The notes below the pieces were generated by a model. It was not told the origin of the DNA and did no database searches. It worked only from the letters and a program-made list of their open reading frames with translations. A stretch of DNA of 28,699 bases from a virus: positions 1 to 28,699 of the IMG/VR virus record IMGVR_UViG_3300005534_000037; one strand, given 5' to 3'. Positions 8,990 to 16,349 of this stretch are shown here, in pieces (the stretch's first letter is position 1; each line of letters starts with the position of its first letter). A program made the translations under genes and the position numbers.

Positions 8990-9051
8990 CGCTCCGGTCT
9001 CCTAAAGTGAGTGCAGTGCGTGAACGTCGTTAGGCGTGCAATCCGTGCGAC

Positions 9052-9396
9052 CTACTTCGCGGGCGGCTCAGGTGCCGGCGTCGGCGCATCGGCCGGCTTG
9101 GGCGCTGGCTGCGCGCGGTGCTGCGCGCGCGTGACCGGCGGCGGATTCTCTCTCGGCTTCGCCGTCACCGTGGCTTCCGCTTCCTCCTGCTGTTGCCGCT
9201 GGAGCTCCGCGATCTGGGCGAGTTTGGGCGCCCATTGTTCGGCGCGCGCCGCGGTGGTTTCGCCGGGCTCGAGCTTCGGCGCGGGGTGCGGCAGGCCGAC
9301 CTGCGACTTCAGGTCGCGCACGTAGGCTTCGATCGCGTCGTTGCCCTGCGCCTGTACGTGCGCCGGGATCCGGATGCCGTCAACGGTGAGTGCCAT
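9052..9396 (-). CDS. Hypothetical Pro/Ala-rich protein upstream of tail tube
   Basis: 114 residues from ATG 9396. The first 60 or so residues could fold (MALTVDGIRIPAHVQAQG). The middle is a Gln/Glu-rich helix (IAELQRQQQEEAEA), and the last 35 residues are almost all Pro, Ala, Lys and Thr, so probably disordered. It lies between the tail terminator candidate and the tail tube gene, both presumed structural. I do not recognise the family. It may be a minor structural or assembly factor. A GCCTAAC copy lies in each flanking gap (9029 and 9419). Confidence 0.7.
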   Translation of the reverse strand: MALTVDGIRIPAHVQAQGNDAIEAYVRDLKSQVGLPHPAPKLEPGETTAARAEQWAPKLAQIAELQRQQQEEAEATVTAKPRENPPPVTRAQHRAQPAPKPADAPTPAPEPPAK

Positions 9397-9426
9397 CGGT
9401 CAGTCCTCGCGGGAGGTCGTTAGGCG

Positions 9427-10026
9427 TTACGGATTGCGATCACGAACGTAGAGCACGAGCGTGAACACCTGCGTGGCGGCCGCCAAGCCGATGTCTTCGG
9501 ACCACGGGCCGTATGCGATGCCGACGCGGTACGTGGGCGAGTAGTCGTTGTCGCGGTAGCCGCACGAGAGGATCGCGATGCCCGATTCGTGGCTGTAGCC
9601 GCGCGCGGTCTCGCCGACATCGTCGTCCGCGAAGAACTTGTACGCGCACCGCTCGAGCGCCTTCATCGTGTACGCCGCCCACTGCTGCGAGAGCGACAGG
9701 TCGCTCTTGGCCACGATGTACTTCGTGATGAGCACCGGAATGCAGTCGCGGGGCTGGCCCGGCGAGACCTCGCCCTCGGCTGGGATCGGGCCCTCGCCCT
9801 GGATATAGAGGGCGGGGAAGTTCTGTGGCGCTTCGTTCTGCGCGACGCGGAGGCTCGCGATGTCGTTTGGCGTGTAGGGATGCGCCACGAGTGCCACGTC
9901 CGGCACCGGGTCATCGACGGCGAAGCGCGGCACCGCGGCGAGCTCCTGGTTCACGCGCCAGACGCCGCCACCCATGTCGGTGGTGAGGAAGTCGGCCCAA
10001 TAGCGGGCGCAGGCCATGTGGATCAT
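9427..10026 (-). CDS. Tail terminator-like / neck protein
   Basis: 199 residues from ATG 10026, which overlaps the stop of the upstream gene by 4 bases (ATGA). The start is followed by ATC CAC ATG, so the second Met is a possible alternative. The sequence mixes aromatic residues and acidic loops (ARYWADFLTTDMGGGVW, then YSHESGIAILSCGYRDND). It ends with a beta-like segment (TQVFTLVLYVRDRNP). In siphophages the gene following the gpG-like tail-completion protein and preceding the tail tube usually encodes the tail terminator. The function is inferred only from this order; I recognise no motif. Confidence 0.75.
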   Translation of the reverse strand: MIHMACARYWADFLTTDMGGGVWRVNQELAAVPRFAVDDPVPDVALVAHPYTPNDIASLRVAQNEAPQNFPALYIQGEGPIPAEGEVSPGQPRDCIPVLITKYIVAKSDLSLSQQWAAYTMKALERCAYKFFADDDVGETARGYSHESGIAILSCGYRDNDYSPTYRVGIAYGPWSEDIGLAAATQVFTLVLYVRDRNP

Positions 10027-10520
10027 GCGGGGAAGCTCCCGTCTTTGACCCACGCGAGCAGTTCCGAGCTCCACATCATGACCGTGGGCCGCGGAATCCC
10101 GTCGCCTAACACCGGCCGCGCCGGCATCCGGCTCGTGCCCGTGCGATGAAACTCGGCGATCGACTTCGCGCGCCCCTGGACCGAGCGGATGTAGCGGAGC
10201 CGCTGCACGATCGCGACGGCGTCCGGATGCCGCGGGTTCGTGAAGGCGCTCATCATCTCGCGCGTGTCCTGCAAGATGTGGCTGTCCGCGCCGTGGCGCG
10301 CTTTCTGGGCGCGCGTCGACTCGGCAAGCGGTGCCCACCGGCTGCCTAACCGTGCACCCTCCGACGTGAACTGCTCGAGGAGGAGCGCCGTGGTGTCCGG
10401 CTCGACGACCGCTTGGAAGAAGGGCCGGACGTCCTGCGCGCGCGCGGACGCGCGATCGAGCGCGTCGAGCAGCTGCCCGATATTCACCGCGGTGCCCACC
10501 GCACGACCCGAGCGGCTCAT
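10023..10520 (-). CDS. Phage virion morphogenesis / tail-completion protein
   Basis: 165 residues from ATG 10520. The pattern LGSRWAPLAESTRAQKARHG, followed by a hydrophobic segment and then FHRTGTSRMPARPVLG, is characteristic of phage virion morphogenesis (Mu gpG / P2 gpS-like) proteins. In these, a W-PL-T segment and a C-terminal 'R.PAR..LG' segment are conserved. They complete the tail or join it to the head. The gene starts 3 bases after the connector stop and overlaps the next start by 4 bases. The TTA-GGC Leu-Gly pair occurs twice here (10104, 10344), once inside the conserved PVLG motif. Confidence 0.82.
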   Translation of the reverse strand: MSRSGRAVGTAVNIGQLLDALDRASARAQDVRPFFQAVVEPDTTALLLEQFTSEGARLGSRWAPLAESTRAQKARHGADSHILQDTREMMSAFTNPRHPDAVAIVQRLRYIRSVQGRAKSIAEFHRTGTSRMPARPVLGDGIPRPTVMMWSSELLAWVKDGSFPA

Positions 10521-10523
10521 GGC

Positions 10524-11063
10524 TCACGCGCCGTTGTAGTGAAGGCGCACATCCCAGCGGGAGAGCTCAGAGTCCCAGCCGTCCGGGAACATCGCCTGCG
10601 CGTTCGGCACGTAGTCGTAGCCTTTGCCGCCTGAGCCGGTCACCCATTCGCGCTGCACGTTGGCGCCCGTCGACCACTGCGCGAGCCGCCAACGAATCAC
10701 CTTCGCGATGGCGCGCCGAAGTCCGTCCGCGAGCGCCGCATCGCAGAGCGACGGATTGGGGTCAAAGCCAAAGAGCCCAACGAACGTGAAGTCGTCGATG
10801 CGCGTGGCACCGTTGACCGAGAGCGGCGACATCGACGGCGGCAGCGTCGACGGGACGCTCATCACGTACGGGAAGGTCTGCGCGTCGTCGCCCTGGCGGT
10901 AATACGCAGCGTAGGCCGGGAGATCGCGCGTCGTGAACGTGAACGCCGCGATGGCGTCGGATTCGGCGGTCGCGGCGACGCCGGCGAGATCAAGGTTGTC
11001 CTGGAGCCGCTTGGGGATGAGCGCCAGGTCGTCCGGATCGGTGACGTCGAAGAAGGAGTTCAC
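10524..11063 (-). CDS. Head-tail connector / adaptor protein
   Basis: 179 residues, starting at GTG 11063 (first residues NSFFDVTDPDDLALIPKR). Asp-rich start, then a beta region ending in an aromatic, Gly-rich C-terminus (GYDYVPNAQAMFPDGWDSELSRWDVRL). It follows the capsid block and precedes the tail-completion gene, the usual place of head-tail connector genes. No specific family motif was recognised, so the name is by position. An upstream 11 bases separate it from the previous stop (TAA at 11076, itself in a GCCTAAC word). Its start lacks a clear Shine-Dalgarno, and translation may depend on readthrough from the upstream gene. Confidence 0.72.
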   Translation of the reverse strand: MNSFFDVTDPDDLALIPKRLQDNLDLAGVAATAESDAIAAFTFTTRDLPAYAAYYRQGDDAQTFPYVMSVPSTLPPSMSPLSVNGATRIDDFTFVGLFGFDPNPSLCDAALADGLRRAIAKVIRWRLAQWSTGANVQREWVTGSGGKGYDYVPNAQAMFPDGWDSELSRWDVRLHYNGA

Positions 11064-11075
11064 GGCCAGCGCGCG

Positions 11076-11393
11076 TTAGGCGCCGCCGCGCTGGCGCCTG
11101 GACCTCGGTTCGGGGTTCAAGGCTTCCTTCTCGGCCGCTTTTGCCTTCCGGACGTCCGCGTCGGCGCGCGGCCCGACGTCCGGTGCTTCTTCCTCGCTCT
11201 CCTCGGGCGCGGCGTCGCTCGGCACGACGTGCGCCCATTCCCCGGACGCGACCATCTCGCGGGCGTCGACCGGCCACGCCTCGCGCTCCTCGCCGGTCTC
11301 GACGTTCCGCACCGTCCAGCGCAGCGGGTGGTTCGTCACCACCCGCTGCCCCTGAACGCTGAGCACCCGCTTGGCTGGAAGCTGCTCAGCCAT
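11076..11393 (-). CDS. Hypothetical protein, acidic then basic C-terminus
   Basis: 105 residues from ATG 11393, whose A is the last base of the upstream TAA stop (TAATG overlap). Residues 1-60 look folded (QRVVTNHPLRWTVRNVETGEE). Residues 60-80 are strongly acidic (AAPEESEEEAPDVG), and the end is Lys/Arg-rich. It lies between the beta-rich structural candidate and the connector. I do not recognise a family. Such short proteins in head-tail junctions are often minor head proteins, but that is only a positional guess. Confidence 0.75.
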   Translation of the reverse strand: MAEQLPAKRVLSVQGQRVVTNHPLRWTVRNVETGEEREAWPVDAREMVASGEWAHVVPSDAAPEESEEEAPDVGPRADADVRKAKAAEKEALNPEPRSRRQRGGA

Positions 11394-11797
11394 TACGCGG
11401 GATCACCGCCCACCGGCGTGAGATCGACGAGCGCGCGGAACTTGAACGCGCCAGCGACCGAGCCGGGGTTCGACACGAAGAACTTCGTGACGTTGACCGT
11501 GAGCGGGCACGGCTCCGAGTGGTTGGTGTTCCACACGATCTGCGTGCCGGCGTTGATGTTGAGCGTGTCGTCCGGCGCCGACGAACTGTTCGTCTTGACC
11601 GTCATGAGCGTCGCCGCGAAGAGCACCATGGAGCGGATGTTCGCGACCGTCACCGAGATGTCGATCTCGAGGTTGACCGCGCCGGCGGGGATGATGCCGT
11701 CGTAATCGGCTTCACCGTCGCCCGTGAACACCTCCACCGTGCTGGTGATCGTGCCAGCGTCCGACTTGTAGCCGATCGTGGTCGTGTGCGTGAACAT
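11393..11797 (-). CDS. Hypothetical beta-rich structural protein
   Basis: 134 residues from ATG 11797. The composition is Thr/Val/Asn-rich with few charges (for example MFTHTTTIGYKSDAG, then VWNTNHSEPCPLTVNV), as in small phage structural proteins. It sits directly after the capsid cement gene and before the acidic protein and connector. I do not recognise the family. A second cement or decoration protein, or a minor head protein, are the likely options by position. Confidence 0.72.
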   Translation of the reverse strand: MFTHTTTIGYKSDAGTITSTVEVFTGDGEADYDGIIPAGAVNLEIDISVTVANIRSMVLFAATLMTVKTNSSSAPDDTLNINAGTQIVWNTNHSEPCPLTVNVTKFFVSNPGSVAGAFKFRALVDLTPVGGDPA

Positions 11798-11869
11798 CGA
11801 GCCCTCCGCGAGCTCAAGAGTTGCCGACTGTGGACGCCATCACCTGCCTAACTGACGAGCGCCCTCACC

Positions 11870-11908
11870 GCCGGCCGTGGGCTCCTCAAGCAGCAGAGGA
11901 CGGCCGGC
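11870..11908 (-). other. Hairpin after the capsid cement gene
   Basis: GCCGGCCGT (11870-11878) pairs with ACGGCCGGC (11900-11908), nine perfect base pairs, with an inner CCTC/GAGG pair. It lies in the gap after the cement gene stop. There is no minus-strand T-run, so an mRNA-stability or weak-termination role is more likely than full termination. Confidence 0.5.
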
Positions 11909-11927
11909 AGCGCGGCGCCGTGCTGCC

Positions 11928-12368
11928 TTACGCGCCCGGCGACGGCGCGACGTGCACCGTGTGCGTGATCGAGGGCGTGGTGCCCGCGATGCGCGTGTAC
12001 GTCCGGAGGTAGCGCCGGGTGACGCCCTCCTGGTTGTTCGTGAACGGGATCTCGTAGCGGCCCGGGACCGAGTCCACGGAGTCGTGCGAGACCGTGCTGT
12101 CGCCAAAGACCTTCTCGGCGTACACGACGACATCGCTCCCGAAGTCGGCCGCGGACGAGCCCTGGATCTCGACGCCGTAGGTCTCGTCGCCCGTGGTGAT
12201 GTCGAGCGCCGAGATGTCGACGATCGCGACCGCGTCGACGCGGCCCGTGCCGATGTCGAGGATCTCGTCCGAGCCGCCGACCTGGCCCGCTGCCGACGCG
12301 GTGATGGCGTTCGAGTCCTTGAGCTGGAGGCTCGCGTCGAAAATGTAATGCTTGTTCTGGGTGGACAT
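11928..12368 (-). CDS. Capsid cement / decoration protein, Bbp16-like
   Basis: 146 residues from ATG 12368, with a GAGGAAA Shine-Dalgarno about 10 bases upstream. It resembles the Bbp16 family of capsid cement proteins: an early 'D..LQLKDSNAITASAAGQ' segment, then a strand pattern around DIGTGRVDAVAIVDISALD, and a C-terminal strand region with LRTYTRIAGTTP. Cement proteins bind the capsid outer surface and stabilise expanded heads. The position immediately after the major capsid gene strengthens this call. Hairpins flank the gene on both sides (12446-12481 upstream, 11870-11908 downstream). Confidence 0.78.
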   Translation of the reverse strand: MSTQNKHYIFDASLQLKDSNAITASAAGQVGGSDEILDIGTGRVDAVAIVDISALDITTGDETYGVEIQGSSAADFGSDVVVYAEKVFGDSTVSHDSVDSVPGRYEIPFTNNQEGVTRRYLRTYTRIAGTTPSITHTVHVAPSPGA

Positions 12369-12445
12369 GCGCGCTATTTCCTCACTCGCGGGTGGCCCAT
12401 GGCGCTCCTAACGGAGCGTCGGCGGAGTTTCGTGTTGTGTGCTGC

Positions 12446-12481
12446 CCGGAAGGACCAGCGTCGCGGCGCGAGTCCCTCCGG
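12446..12481 (-). other. Hairpin between major capsid and cement genes
   Basis: On the minus strand CCGGAGGGAC pairs with GTCCTTCCGG, ten pairs with one G-T wobble, enclosing a G+C-rich loop that can itself fold. It lies directly after the major capsid stop. No U-tract follows, so it may act on mRNA stability or partial termination. A smaller perfect hairpin CGCTCC-TAAC-GGAGCG lies further downstream at about 12403-12418. Confidence 0.5.
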
Positions 12482-12491
12482 CCGAACGCCC

Positions 12492-13418
12492 TTACGCGAC
12501 GACTGCCGCGTCCTTGATGCCCCAGAGCCGGCTCGCGGCGCGCCCGTGCTCGAGCGCGATGCCCGCGTACCACTCGACGCGGGTGCGGTACTTGGGCTTG
12601 TCCTGCAACTCGCCCAAGTCGCGCACGTCCATGCCGCCGTTCTGGATCCCGGTGAGGAGCCCGTCGCCGAGTCCCAGGGCGTAGATCGACGTTGAGGTCG
12701 TTCCGCCGCCAGGGCCCGCTTCGGTGAAGTCGAGGAACTCCGTGCCGCCGTTGTCCTCGTAGGGCACGATGATCGGGATGTCGTTGTACATCGTGACGCG
12801 CCGGCCGAACTCGTCCTGGCCGTAGGTGATGTAGCCGCCGACGGCGGTGTTCCGCGCGGCTGCGGTCAGGCGGCGCCGCATCTGCTTGGCCATCAGCAGG
12901 TGCGTGACGTCGGCCACCGAGTCGATGAGCGCATCGAGGTTGATGAGCGAGAGCGCATCGCCGCCCGACGTGCTGCCGTTCGCGATGAGCTGATTGCCGG
13001 TCAGGCGCTTCTGCAGCCCGTCGAACTGGCGTGGATCCGCTTCCGAGTCGCCCTTGATGAAGACGCGGCTCCACTCCTGCGCCAGCGACTTCACCTTCAT
13101 CTGCTCGTGCGTCGCGCGCTGATCCATGCCCTGCGTCTGCACGATGAAGCGGTCGACGTCCAGGTCACCGCCGGCGATCGCCAGCACTTCGATGAGCGGG
13201 TTGATCACGCCCGTGGACTCGGTGTACGACTCGTTGACGCCGCGGAACGCGATGCCGGGCAGCGCCTCTTCGCGGTTATACCGCAGCGCGTTGCCCATGA
13301 TGTCGTTGAACGGCAGGACGCGGAGGACGCCCGACGTGCGGGCAAACATCTCGATGACCGCGTTGCGGATGACCTGGCCGCTGTTGAGTTTCGAGGATTC
13401 GAGCAGGGTGAGTCCCAT
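12492..13418 (-). CDS. Major capsid protein (HK97-fold-like)
   Basis: 308 residues from ATG 13418. The start GLTLLESSKL, the segment RVLPFNDIMGNALRYNREE, and later LMAKQMRRRLTAAAR and the C-terminal YRTRVEWYAGIALEHGRAA are the layout of a large family of phage major capsid proteins with an HK97-like fold. The core of a capsid block is confirmed by the scaffold-like protein directly upstream and a cement-protein-like gene directly downstream. It would form the icosahedral shell. The length is typical of mature-size capsid subunits without a long delta domain, which agrees with a separate scaffold gene. A hairpin follows the stop. Confidence 0.88.
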   Translation of the reverse strand: MGLTLLESSKLNSGQVIRNAVIEMFARTSGVLRVLPFNDIMGNALRYNREEALPGIAFRGVNESYTESTGVINPLIEVLAIAGGDLDVDRFIVQTQGMDQRATHEQMKVKSLAQEWSRVFIKGDSEADPRQFDGLQKRLTGNQLIANGSTSGGDALSLINLDALIDSVADVTHLLMAKQMRRRLTAAARNTAVGGYITYGQDEFGRRVTMYNDIPIIVPYEDNGGTEFLDFTEAGPGGGTTSTSIYALGLGDGLLTGIQNGGMDVRDLGELQDKPKYRTRVEWYAGIALEHGRAASRLWGIKDAAVVA

Positions 13419-13478
13419 CGGTCGCTGTCTCCGCGTGTGGTGGAGGCCGCCGAGGGCATCATCGCCCTGGCAGCGTGA

Positions 13479-14192
13479 TTACGTCTTGTATCCGAGCTGC
13501 CGTGCCCGTGCGATCCGTGCGGCCGGCGGCAGGCTTGAGAGGTCCTCGCCACCCGTGCCGGTGTGATCCGAGCCAACGCCCGCGCCGCCTTGCTTCGGTG
13601 GCGTCGCGAGGAACTCCTTGTTCGCGGGGTCCTTCGCCCACTGCTCCACGAGCTCCGTGATCCCGCGGTACGGCGTCTTCCCGTCGTTCGTGTTCGTGCT
13701 CCAGACCCACTCGCCCTGCGCGTTCTTGAGCCCGAACGTCCCGCTCTTCGCGTCGTAGTGCAGGTCGCGCTGATACCGCTCGACTAAGAGCTCGACCAAC
13801 CCAGGCTTCGCCACCCGGGCGAACGCCGCCTGCAGTTCCGCGCGCTTCGTCTTGCCCAGCAACTCGTCGGCGAACTTCTCGCGCTCCGTCAGCTTCTCCT
13901 TGAGCGGTTCGACCTCGGCCGCCATGATCTCGCGCTTGAGTCGGTCCGCCGCGGCGCTGTCTAACTCGGCCTTCTTCTCCGGGTCGAAGCCGCGCGTCGT
14001 CGCGAGCTTCTTCCAGAACTCGTCGTCTTTCTCGAGCCGGGCCACGACCTCGGCTTCTTTGCGCGCCAGCCGCTCCTGCACCGTGTGCGTGAGCCGCTGG
14101 TTGTGCGCGTCGGTCGTGATGAACTTCTCGTCGTCGAGATCAACCTCGGTCTCAGCCCCGTTGACGAGGGCTTTCGCCTTGAAGAGCGGCAT
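13479..14192 (-). CDS. Scaffold-like protein
   Basis: 237 residues from ATG 14192, with Shine-Dalgarno AGGAG about 12 bases upstream. The sequence from about residue 30 to 140 is Glu/Lys/Ala-rich helix (QERLARKEAEVVARLEKDDE, later PLKEKLTEREKFADELL), as in scaffolding proteins that fill the procapsid. The C-terminal part is Gly-rich and flexible (GGAGVGSDHTGTGG) and ends with a basic helix (PPAARIARARQLGYKT) that could bind the capsid protein. It lies directly upstream of the major capsid gene. The role is inferred from composition and order. Confidence 0.82.
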   Translation of the reverse strand: MPLFKAKALVNGAETEVDLDDEKFITTDAHNQRLTHTVQERLARKEAEVVARLEKDDEFWKKLATTRGFDPEKKAELDSAAADRLKREIMAAEVEPLKEKLTEREKFADELLGKTKRAELQAAFARVAKPGLVELLVERYQRDLHYDAKSGTFGLKNAQGEWVWSTNTNDGKTPYRGITELVEQWAKDPANKEFLATPPKQGGAGVGSDHTGTGGEDLSSLPPAARIARARQLGYKT

Positions 14193-14289
14193 GTGCGTTG
14201 AGTCTCCTACCGCGTCCGTTAGCCCGGACGGTGGGCGCACGCTCGAGAGCCGCGAGCGGAGCGGGGGTGGCACTGGTCCAGGATGACAA

Positions 14290-14329
14290 ACCGGCCCGGT
14301 TCGCACGTGAAGTGCAAACCCGGGCCGGT
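14290..14329 (-). other. Large hairpin in the leader of the capsid operon
   Basis: ACCGGCCCGG (14290-14299) pairs with CCGGGCCGGT (14320-14329), ten perfect pairs. The stem extends inward with one bulge and one mismatch through TTCGCAC / GTGCAAA around a GTGAA loop. It lies about 100 bases upstream of the scaffold start and downstream of a candidate promoter. Only a short TTTGTC follows on the minus strand, so it could be a weak terminator of the upstream genes or an mRNA-leader element. Its 5' flank on the minus strand (GGCCTGTCACCGGC) nearly repeats the flank of the terminator at 20.6 kb. Confidence 0.55.
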
Positions 14330-14409
14330 GACAGGCCAGCCAATGCCGTTATTGTGAGCCAGACGCGCGGGCGTGCGACCGCGTCACGCGTAGGGCCTTA
14401 ACAGGGTGC

Positions 14410-14439
14410 AGGATACAACGGCATCCGGCGCGCGTGCAA
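14410..14439 (-). promoter_or_regulatory. Candidate sigma70-type promoter for the capsid operon
   Basis: On the minus strand TTGCAC (complement of 14434-14439) is followed 18 bases later by TATCCT (complement of 14410-14415). This resembles a -35/-10 pair with 4 of 6 matches at the -10. It lies in a 260-base gap, upstream of the hairpin leader and scaffold gene. The match is moderate and a host-specific promoter could differ. Confidence 0.3.
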
Positions 14440-14453
14440 GCCCTCCCGTGGGG

Positions 14454-14624
14454 CTACTTCTTGCCGGGATTGTGCTTGTGGAACTCCACGGCGCGGAGTT
14501 GGGCCTGGGCGCGCGCCTTCGGCAGCGGCTTCCTGCTCAGCGGTTTGCCGGTCGAGCGCGCGATGACTTTGTAGCCTTTGCCGGACTTCCGGATGGGCGT
14601 GAACTTCCTCGGGTGTGCAGCCAT
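14454..14624 (-). CDS. Small basic protein, 56 residues
   Basis: Translated by hand: begins MAAHPRKFTPIRKSGKGYKV and ends FHKHNPGKK. A good Shine-Dalgarno (GAGGAGG) lies about 7 bases upstream of the ATG at 14624. The protein has many Lys and Arg residues and a conserved-looking KGKGY-type core followed by an Ala/Gln helix (KARAQAQLRAVEF). Small proteins with this KGKGY..AKAQAQ pattern occur beside capsid operons in many phages, but their job is not known to me. It stands alone: it is not overlap-coupled to its neighbours, unlike most genes here. Confidence 0.72.
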   Translation of the reverse strand: MAAHPRKFTPIRKSGKGYKVIARSTGKPLSRKPLPKARAQAQLRAVEFHKHNPGKK

Positions 14625-14665
14625 GGCGATGCCTCCTCGAGTGAGAAACGTGCGCGCCGCGGGCC

Positions 14666-14995
14666 TTACGCTGCGTCCCGCCGGCGCCGGTGCGCGCGGT
14701 CGTGCTGCCGCGCGCGCTTCCGTTGGTTCCGAGCCTTCCGCGCCTTGAGCTGCTCGGCCTCCGTCATCACAGCGTTGGCGCCAGGCAGGTGCGCCACGCC
14801 GTCCTCGACGTGGATGAAAGCGATCTTCGTCCCGTCTGGCAGCACGAAGTGCGCGCTGTTCGGCGCACGCGTCACGACAGGCCGACGCGCGTCCATCATG
14901 GCCTGCGACCCGCGCGAGCGAGCCAGGTCAGCGCGCAAGCGGTGGCGCGCCGCGTTCCGATGTTTGCTCGGCCGCCAGCGAACGATGGGCCTCAT
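14666..14995 (-). CDS. Hypothetical basic protein
   Basis: 109 residues from ATG 14995, overlapping the upstream stop by 4 bases (ATGA). Very basic ends (SKHRNAARHRLRADLARSR and KARKARNQRKRARQHDRAH) flank a short folded-looking middle (NSAHFVLPDGTKIAFIHVEDG). I recognise no family. The position between the MuF-like protein and the scaffold gene suggests a head-assembly role, and nucleic acid binding would fit the charge, but neither is shown. Confidence 0.68.
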   Translation of the reverse strand: MRPIVRWRPSKHRNAARHRLRADLARSRGSQAMMDARRPVVTRAPNSAHFVLPDGTKIAFIHVEDGVAHLPGANAVMTEAEQLKARKARNQRKRARQHDRAHRRRRDAA

Positions 14996-15141
14996 GCGGG
15001 CCGCCGCTTGATCGGACCCGTCGGCATGCGCTTGCCCGGCGGCGGCGCGATCTTCTTCTGCAACGACACGGGGACGCGCGTCGCCGGATTGCTCGCGTTC
15101 GTGTACGTCGTGGTGCGCGTGATTGCTGTCCGCTTAGCCAT
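14992..15141 (-). CDS. Small basic protein, 49 residues
   Basis: Translated by hand: begins MAKRTAITRTTTYTNASNPA and ends TGPIKRRPA. An excellent Shine-Dalgarno (GGGAGGT) lies about 7 bases before the ATG at 15141. Rich in Thr, Arg, Lys and Pro, probably unstructured. It begins 29 bases after the MuF-like stop and its stop overlaps the next start (ATGA). Function unknown. Confidence 0.65.
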   Translation of the reverse strand: MAKRTAITRTTTYTNASNPATRVPVSLQKKIAPPPGKRMPTGPIKRRPA

Positions 15142-15170
15142 CGAGACACCTCCCAAAGTGTGGACCTGCG

Positions 15171-15944
15171 TTAGGCAGCGCGCGCCGCGTCGGCCGCTTG
15201 GACGAGACTCCGCAGCACGCGCTGCGTCGGCTTGCTTGCCTTGAGCGCGGCGCGGACGCGCTGCCTAACCGCGGCGGCTTCCGGACTCGCGAGACCGGCC
15301 GGCACCGCGACCGTGGCGCTCACCTGCTCGAAGTCCTCGTTCATGGCCACCGGCGAGAGCCGGCACGCACAGAAGGGGTGCGGCGGATCCGGCAGCGCGA
15401 TGATCGGCCACACGCCGTGGCCCAACCCGTACATGTCGCTCTCGGCGTACGAGACGCAGATCGCGCACGGGTTGGCACTCGTGGTCGACCATTGCATCGC
15501 CCGCTGGTCGCGCGAGCGGAGTGCCCGCGAGATCGCGTTCTCGCGCGTCGCATTGTTCGCCTCGCTGACCGCGATCCGGAGCATCGGATAGCGGAGCTCG
15601 TGACCCACGGTGCTGACGATGTCGCTGAGCGTCGCCGACTGGTGGTCGAGCTGGCGGAGCGTGCGCACGGCCTGGCGCACGTACATGCGCACGCGGCTCG
15701 CCAAGTCGAAGCCGCCGAGTGCGGCGTAGAGCTCGGCCGCTGGCCCGGCGCGGCCGAGGATGTCGCGGACGCCGCCTAACGCTTGCGTGAGCTCGTCGGC
15801 GAGATTGCTCGCCGCCAGCGTCCAATCGATCGGCGTGCCGATCCGGCCGAGCGCGGCGGCACGCCGGGCGAATTCGATGAGCGCGTCATCGATCGCGTCC
15901 ATGACGTCGGCCGCGGTGCGCCCGGCTTTCGTGCGGCGCGTCAT
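15171..15944 (-). CDS. MuF-like phage head morphogenesis protein
   Basis: 257 residues from ATG 15944, overlapping the upstream stop by 4 bases (ATGA). The N-terminal two thirds is helical. At residues 158-194 it carries the MuF/SPP1-gp7 signature: NPCAIC (Cys 160, Cys 163), then the HPFCAC segment with Cys 192 and Cys 194, a likely metal-binding motif. MuF proteins are minor head proteins injected with or assembled near the portal, and their genes usually follow the portal, as here (two small genes lie between). Its TAA stop lies inside a GCCTAAC word. Confidence 0.88.
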   Translation of the reverse strand: MTRRTKAGRTAADVMDAIDDALIEFARRAAALGRIGTPIDWTLAASNLADELTQALGGVRDILGRAGPAAELYAALGGFDLASRVRMYVRQAVRTLRQLDHQSATLSDIVSTVGHELRYPMLRIAVSEANNATRENAISRALRSRDQRAMQWSTTSANPCAICVSYAESDMYGLGHGVWPIIALPDPPHPFCACRLSPVAMNEDFEQVSATVAVPAGLASPEAAAVRQRVRAALKASKPTQRVLRSLVQAADAARAA

Positions 15945-16123
15945 CGCTCCCACTCCGGCGGGATGGGGAAGTAGCGCTGCGCCTCGAGATCGTAGTAATG
16001 CGTGATCTCGCCGATCGTGCCCGTGCAGTCCGACGTCGACCAGCGCGCGGCGTACGCGCGTGGCGCGCGCCGCGTGTGCCGGTGAACGAACCGCCGGCGG
16101 ATCGCCGCGAGGAGGCGCCTCAT
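15941..16123 (-). CDS. Hypothetical small protein, 60 residues
   Basis: Starts at ATG 16123 in ATGA overlap with the upstream stop and shares 4 bases with the next start. The N-terminus is highly basic (MRRLLAAIRRRFVHRHTRR); the C-terminus is acidic/aromatic (THYYDLEAQRYFPIPPEWER). No family recognised. Overlap coupling on both sides supports it as a real gene between portal and MuF. Confidence 0.68.
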   Translation of the reverse strand: MRRLLAAIRRRFVHRHTRRAPRAYAARWSTSDCTGTIGEITHYYDLEAQRYFPIPPEWER

Positions 16124-16347
16124 GTCTGATCCTGCTCTTCGTCGTCCGGAATCACCGCGTCCGCGATGTCGTTCACGGCTTGCTTGAGTTGCACGATCGA
16201 CCACAGGATGAGCGCCGTGTCCTTCCTGTAGCCGGCGCGCTCGAACACAGGCCACACTTTCTCCTCGAACTCGGCGAGCATCTCGATCCACGACACCTCG
16301 GTGTCTTCCGACCACTCGATGTAGTGCTCGCGCCGCCCGGTCGGCAT
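16120..16347 (-). CDS. Hypothetical acidic protein, 75 residues
   Basis: Starts at ATG 16347, two bases after the portal stop, and its stop overlaps the next start (ATGA). Sequence is acidic and helical (EDTEVSWIEMLAEFEEKVWPV, then VIPDDEEQDQT). No family recognised. Placement directly after the portal suggests a head protein or portal-linked factor, but this is only positional. Confidence 0.7.
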   Translation of the reverse strand: MPTGRREHYIEWSEDTEVSWIEMLAEFEEKVWPVFERAGYRKDTALILWSIVQLKQAVNDIADAVIPDDEEQDQT

Positions 16348-16349
16348 CG

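Noticed and set aside
11501-13478. Plus-strand frames opposite the capsid genes
   Set aside because: Arg-rich antisense shadows of the capsid genes; no ribosome-binding sites.
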